Positions 61,346-64,000 of a DNA stretch of 64,000 bases are shown here, one piece after another (positions within the stretch are counted from its first letter, which is position 1; every line of letters starts with the position of its first letter). The translations under genes and the position numbers were made by a program. The notes below the pieces were generated by a model, which saw only the letters and a program-made list of their open reading frames with translations, searched no databases and was not told the DNA's origin. Source of the stretch: Blepharisma stoltei (lineage: Eukaryota; Ciliophora; Heterotrichea; Heterotrichida; Blepharismidae); contig CAJZBQ010000050.1 in NCBI GenBank assembly GCA_914767885.1, positions 186,001-250,000 of the forward strand, in the 5' to 3' direction.

Positions 61346-61832
61346 TTAGATTAATTAGTTTAGCGGGTCACGGAGGTTTATTTCAGCCTCTACCCAGCGC
61401 TGCCAGCTTCAGGCTTGCGCCCTATGCACCGGCTCTGTAGCTCACTCCATTTTCTGTCGACGTCACCAAAAAATGGTGACGTCGCCATCTAACAGGGAGA
61501 CTCACCCAGGTACTCCTTGATCAGGGTCTAGTGACCCGGCGCCGTCCTTTCTGGGGAGGGTGAAAAGTAGCCTCCCGGAATCTCCTTCAGGTCCCCTAAG
61601 CTCCACTACAAGCTTCCTCACTTTCCTTCTAGTCCTGAAGTTTGACTCCTGATTCTGCGGCTCTGGTCTTCTTGTCTTTGTGAGAGGTAAAAAAAAACCT
61701 TGTCGTGGTGTCCCGACCAAGGTAAAAAAACCCACCCTGGACACAATATCCAGGCCCCGTTTACTTCTTAACCCCGTAGTCCCTAAGGGTACAGGAGAAG
61801 GACGGGTCGGATGGCTCGCCATTTTAATTGTG
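61346..61832 (-). mobile_element. SINE-like retroposon
   Basis: 487 bp, head AATTAAAATGGCGAGCC on the minus strand, tail at the left (AATTAATCTAAT on the minus strand). Perfect 14-bp duplication TGTACTAGAAATAA at 61332-61345 and 61833-61846. Confidence 0.9.
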
Positions 61833-61863
61833 TGTACTAGAAATAAGATCTGACAGTTTCATA

Positions 61864-62212
61864 TAAGGATCCCCCCCTCATTTGTCCCAATTTCTAGTCT
61901 TTTTTTTATAGGATAAAAAAAATTTTCAGGACCTCATTTGTCCCAAAATCTAGTTAAAAATGATTTGTCCCATTTTCTAGTCTTTTTTGGATTTTTTTCG
62001 AATCTCCTAAATTTTAGTTTTTTACTTGAAAAACTAGAAAATGAGACAATCGAGGTCCTGAAAAAATATTTTTTTTCTATCAAAATTTTGACTAGAAAAT
62101 TGGACAATTGAAATGAGGTACTAAAAAAATTTTTTTTCCTATAAAAAAGACTAGAAAAATGGGCAAATGATAAAAGACTAGAAAATTGGACAAATGAGGG
62201 GGGGGATCCTTA
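61864..62212. mobile_element. Family-4 MITE, intergenic
   Basis: 349 bp, TA-bounded. Terminal inverted repeats AAGGATCCCCCCCTCATTTG. Several CATTTGTCC...TTTCTAGTC motifs occur on both sides, in the same end-plus-inner-copy plan as the other families. Confidence 0.85.
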
Positions 62213-62266
62213 ATAGCAAACTGACGTTATACCTTGCTTGCAATTCCATTCTGAATATATTAAAAA

Positions 62267-63915
62267 ATCAATAAACGCTTCTCTTAATAAAAAAAAATAA
62301 ATCATTATGTCACTAAATTGGGTTTAAGTCATCTCAGTAAAAAACGAATTTCATCTCTTTTTCTCAAGAGATAACGGTTTATTAGGTGCTGCAAAAACCT
62401 GCTTAAAAAGACCTTTATATTTGTGCAAAAATTAATATAATTTCTGCACCGATTTGCGTTGCAACACACATTAATATAGTGAAACGATGCTTTATTTTGA
62501 GCCTTATTTATATTAAATTTTATGTCTTATATAAGAGAATTTAATATGATCTAATATTTCGAAACTATCAGCTCATGAAAATGCGAAATCGTTTGCTCAG
62601 CGAAAAAAACATTAAACAGAGCTCCTTAAAAAAGAAATTTATTTTTTTAAGAAAATTAAATTAAAATTTTGCTACTAAATACTTTTAGAGCAAGCTTTGC
62701 TTATTTATTGCATTTTTTTGTATAAATAATAACAATATTTTAAGGTAAAACCTTACTTATTTCAGTTCTAAGTATGCCTCTTTCAGTGGCTATTAAATAT
62801 ATTCAAATAATTAAAAAAATATAAAAACCTTTTTCAAGACATATTCTTTCAAAATATATCAAAACAATGACCAAAATTTGCGATATTTTTTAGGTAAATT
62901 TCCTTAAAAAAGGTTTTTATAAGTTTTTTAATAATTTTAATATCTTTAATAGACACTGAAAGAGGTACACTTAGAACTGAGATAAGTAAGGTTTTACCTT
63001 AAATATTGTTATTATTTATACAAAAAAGCGCAATAAATAAGCAAAGCTTGCTCTAAAAGTATTTAATAACTTACTTACTTAATTATCTGGTGTTTAAGGT
63101 GTCTAGTGCCGCAGCCCAAAAGGGCCTATGGCAAAACTGATGACGTAGGCGAGCCATCTTGGTTCGGGTCAGCCCCGTCCAAGCCTTCTATCAACTCCTG
63201 CTTCACCGGCCTTGCTGCACGTCTCACCCGGCACGTTGCCGTCGCCCTTGTCGCTCGACTCAGCTCCTGCGCGTGTTCCGCCTAAGGGTCATCCTCCCGT
63301 GGGGATGTGCTGAGAGGTAAAAGCCCGAGATCTTGAGTGGACTGAGGAGTGGTTCCTTTGGTTATCCCCAAAGTTAAACCGCTGTTGCTGTCCAGAAGTT
63401 CGCGAGTGAAAACCTAACCCTAATAATAAAATTCCATGAGGGAGAGAAAATTAGCAAAGCTAATTTCTCTCGAACCGAATGCCATTTTATTATTAAAAGT
63501 ATTTAATAACAAAATTTTAATTATTTTTCTTAAAAAAATAAATTTTCTTTTTTAAGGAACTCTGTTTAATGTTTTTTTCGCTGAGCAAAACGATTTCGCA
63601 TTTTCATGAGCTGATAGTTTCGAAATATTAGATCATATTGAATTCTCTTATATAAGACATAAAATCTGATATAAATAAGGCTCAAAATAAAGCATCGTTT
63701 CACTATATTAATGTGTGTTGCAACGCAAATCGGTGCAGAAATTATATTAATTTTTGCGCAAATATAACGGTCTTTTTAAGCGAGTTTTTGCAGCACCTAA
63801 TAAACCGTTATCTCTTGAGAAAAAGAGATGGATTTCGTTTTTATTTAACTGGCTGAACTTTGACTTATAAACATAACAATTCCGTTTTTTATTGAAGCAA
63901 GCGTTTATCGAAATT
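62267..63915. repeat. 1.65-kb palindrome split by a SINE-like insert
   Basis: Arms of about 600 bp with a centre near 62870: for example TTTAAGGTAAAACCTTACTT near 62740 pairs with AAGTAAGGTTTTACCTTAAA near 62987, and the pairing continues outward to ATAAACGCTT at both ends. The right arm is broken by the retroposon at 63071-63494. No open frame of note. Confidence 0.85.
63071..63494 (-). mobile_element. SINE-like retroposon in palindrome arm
   Basis: 424 bp, head TAATAAAATGGCATTCGG on the minus strand, tail (TTACTTACTTAATTA) at the left. Perfect 16-bp duplication AAAAGTATTTAATAAC at 63055-63070 and 63495-63510. Same subfamily as 56369-56801. Confidence 0.92.
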
Positions 63916-64000
63916 TTTTTATTTTCATTAGACTCTCGCAAATTATCTAGACCGTTAGGTTGCATTGATGAATTGCTGGTATCGTCTATTTTGCTTACTC

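Overview
The window looks like germline (micronuclear) DNA of a heterotrich ciliate, most probably Blepharisma. Three signs point there. (1) UGA is read as tryptophan throughout (P5-ATPase, PKG, PP2C, Lon, kinesins, the transposase), while UAA and UAG end genes. (2) Introns are exactly 15 nt, of the form GTAA...AG (six clear cases). (3) Most genes are broken by AT-rich inserts, and cutting each insert out between paired TA dinucleotides or paired short direct repeats restores one continuous frame. For nearly every interrupted gene the spliced length is an exact multiple of three. Stentor also has 15-nt introns but uses the standard code, so Blepharisma fits better. The species is inferred, not proven.

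Layout. 1-4.6 kb: two tandem Cys-rich surface proteins. 5.2-10 kb: tandem duplicates of a Kelch-like gene (second copy frameshifted) and of a small secreted basic protein. 10.2-14.2 kb: cGMP-dependent protein kinase (PKG) with two MITE inserts and one SINE-like insert. 14.6-19.3 kb: Rab GTPase, kinesin-14, IQ-motif protein and a hypothetical gene. 19.7-25 kb: P5-type ATPase and a RAD51 paralogue. 24.9-32.7 kb: SR-protein kinase split by a 5.46-kb nested transposon complex that includes a full-length pogo transposase. 33.3-40 kb: coiled-coil protein, kinesin, cyclic-nucleotide-binding protein, macrodomain hydrolase and a small protein. 40.1-44.8 kb: mitochondrial Lon protease with four inserts. 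44.8-48.6 kb: protein kinase fused to a zinc-binding tail, and SAM-cyclin Y. 49-57.2 kb: PP2C, COP9 subunit 2, Tctex-type dynein light chain and a hypothetical gene. 57.7-61.1 kb: LITAF-like protein, collagen-like secreted protein and coiled-coil proteins. 61.3-64 kb: non-coding DNA with a SINE-like insert, a fourth MITE family and a 1.6-kb palindrome itself split by a SINE-like insert.

The genes are ordinary eukaryotic housekeeping, signalling and cytoskeletal genes with no operon logic. The unusual biology is the mobile DNA. One abundant MITE family shares both ends with the pogo element at 29.0-30.9 kb, which is therefore its likely source. Three further MITE families with unrelated motifs have the same repeat arrangement. 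GC-rich, SINE-like retroposons with 5-16 bp target duplications sit inside coding exons and must also be removed precisely. A decay series from near-perfect to barely recognisable MITEs shows how transposons become internal eliminated sequences (IESs). All joins were worked out by eye; no database or alignment was run.
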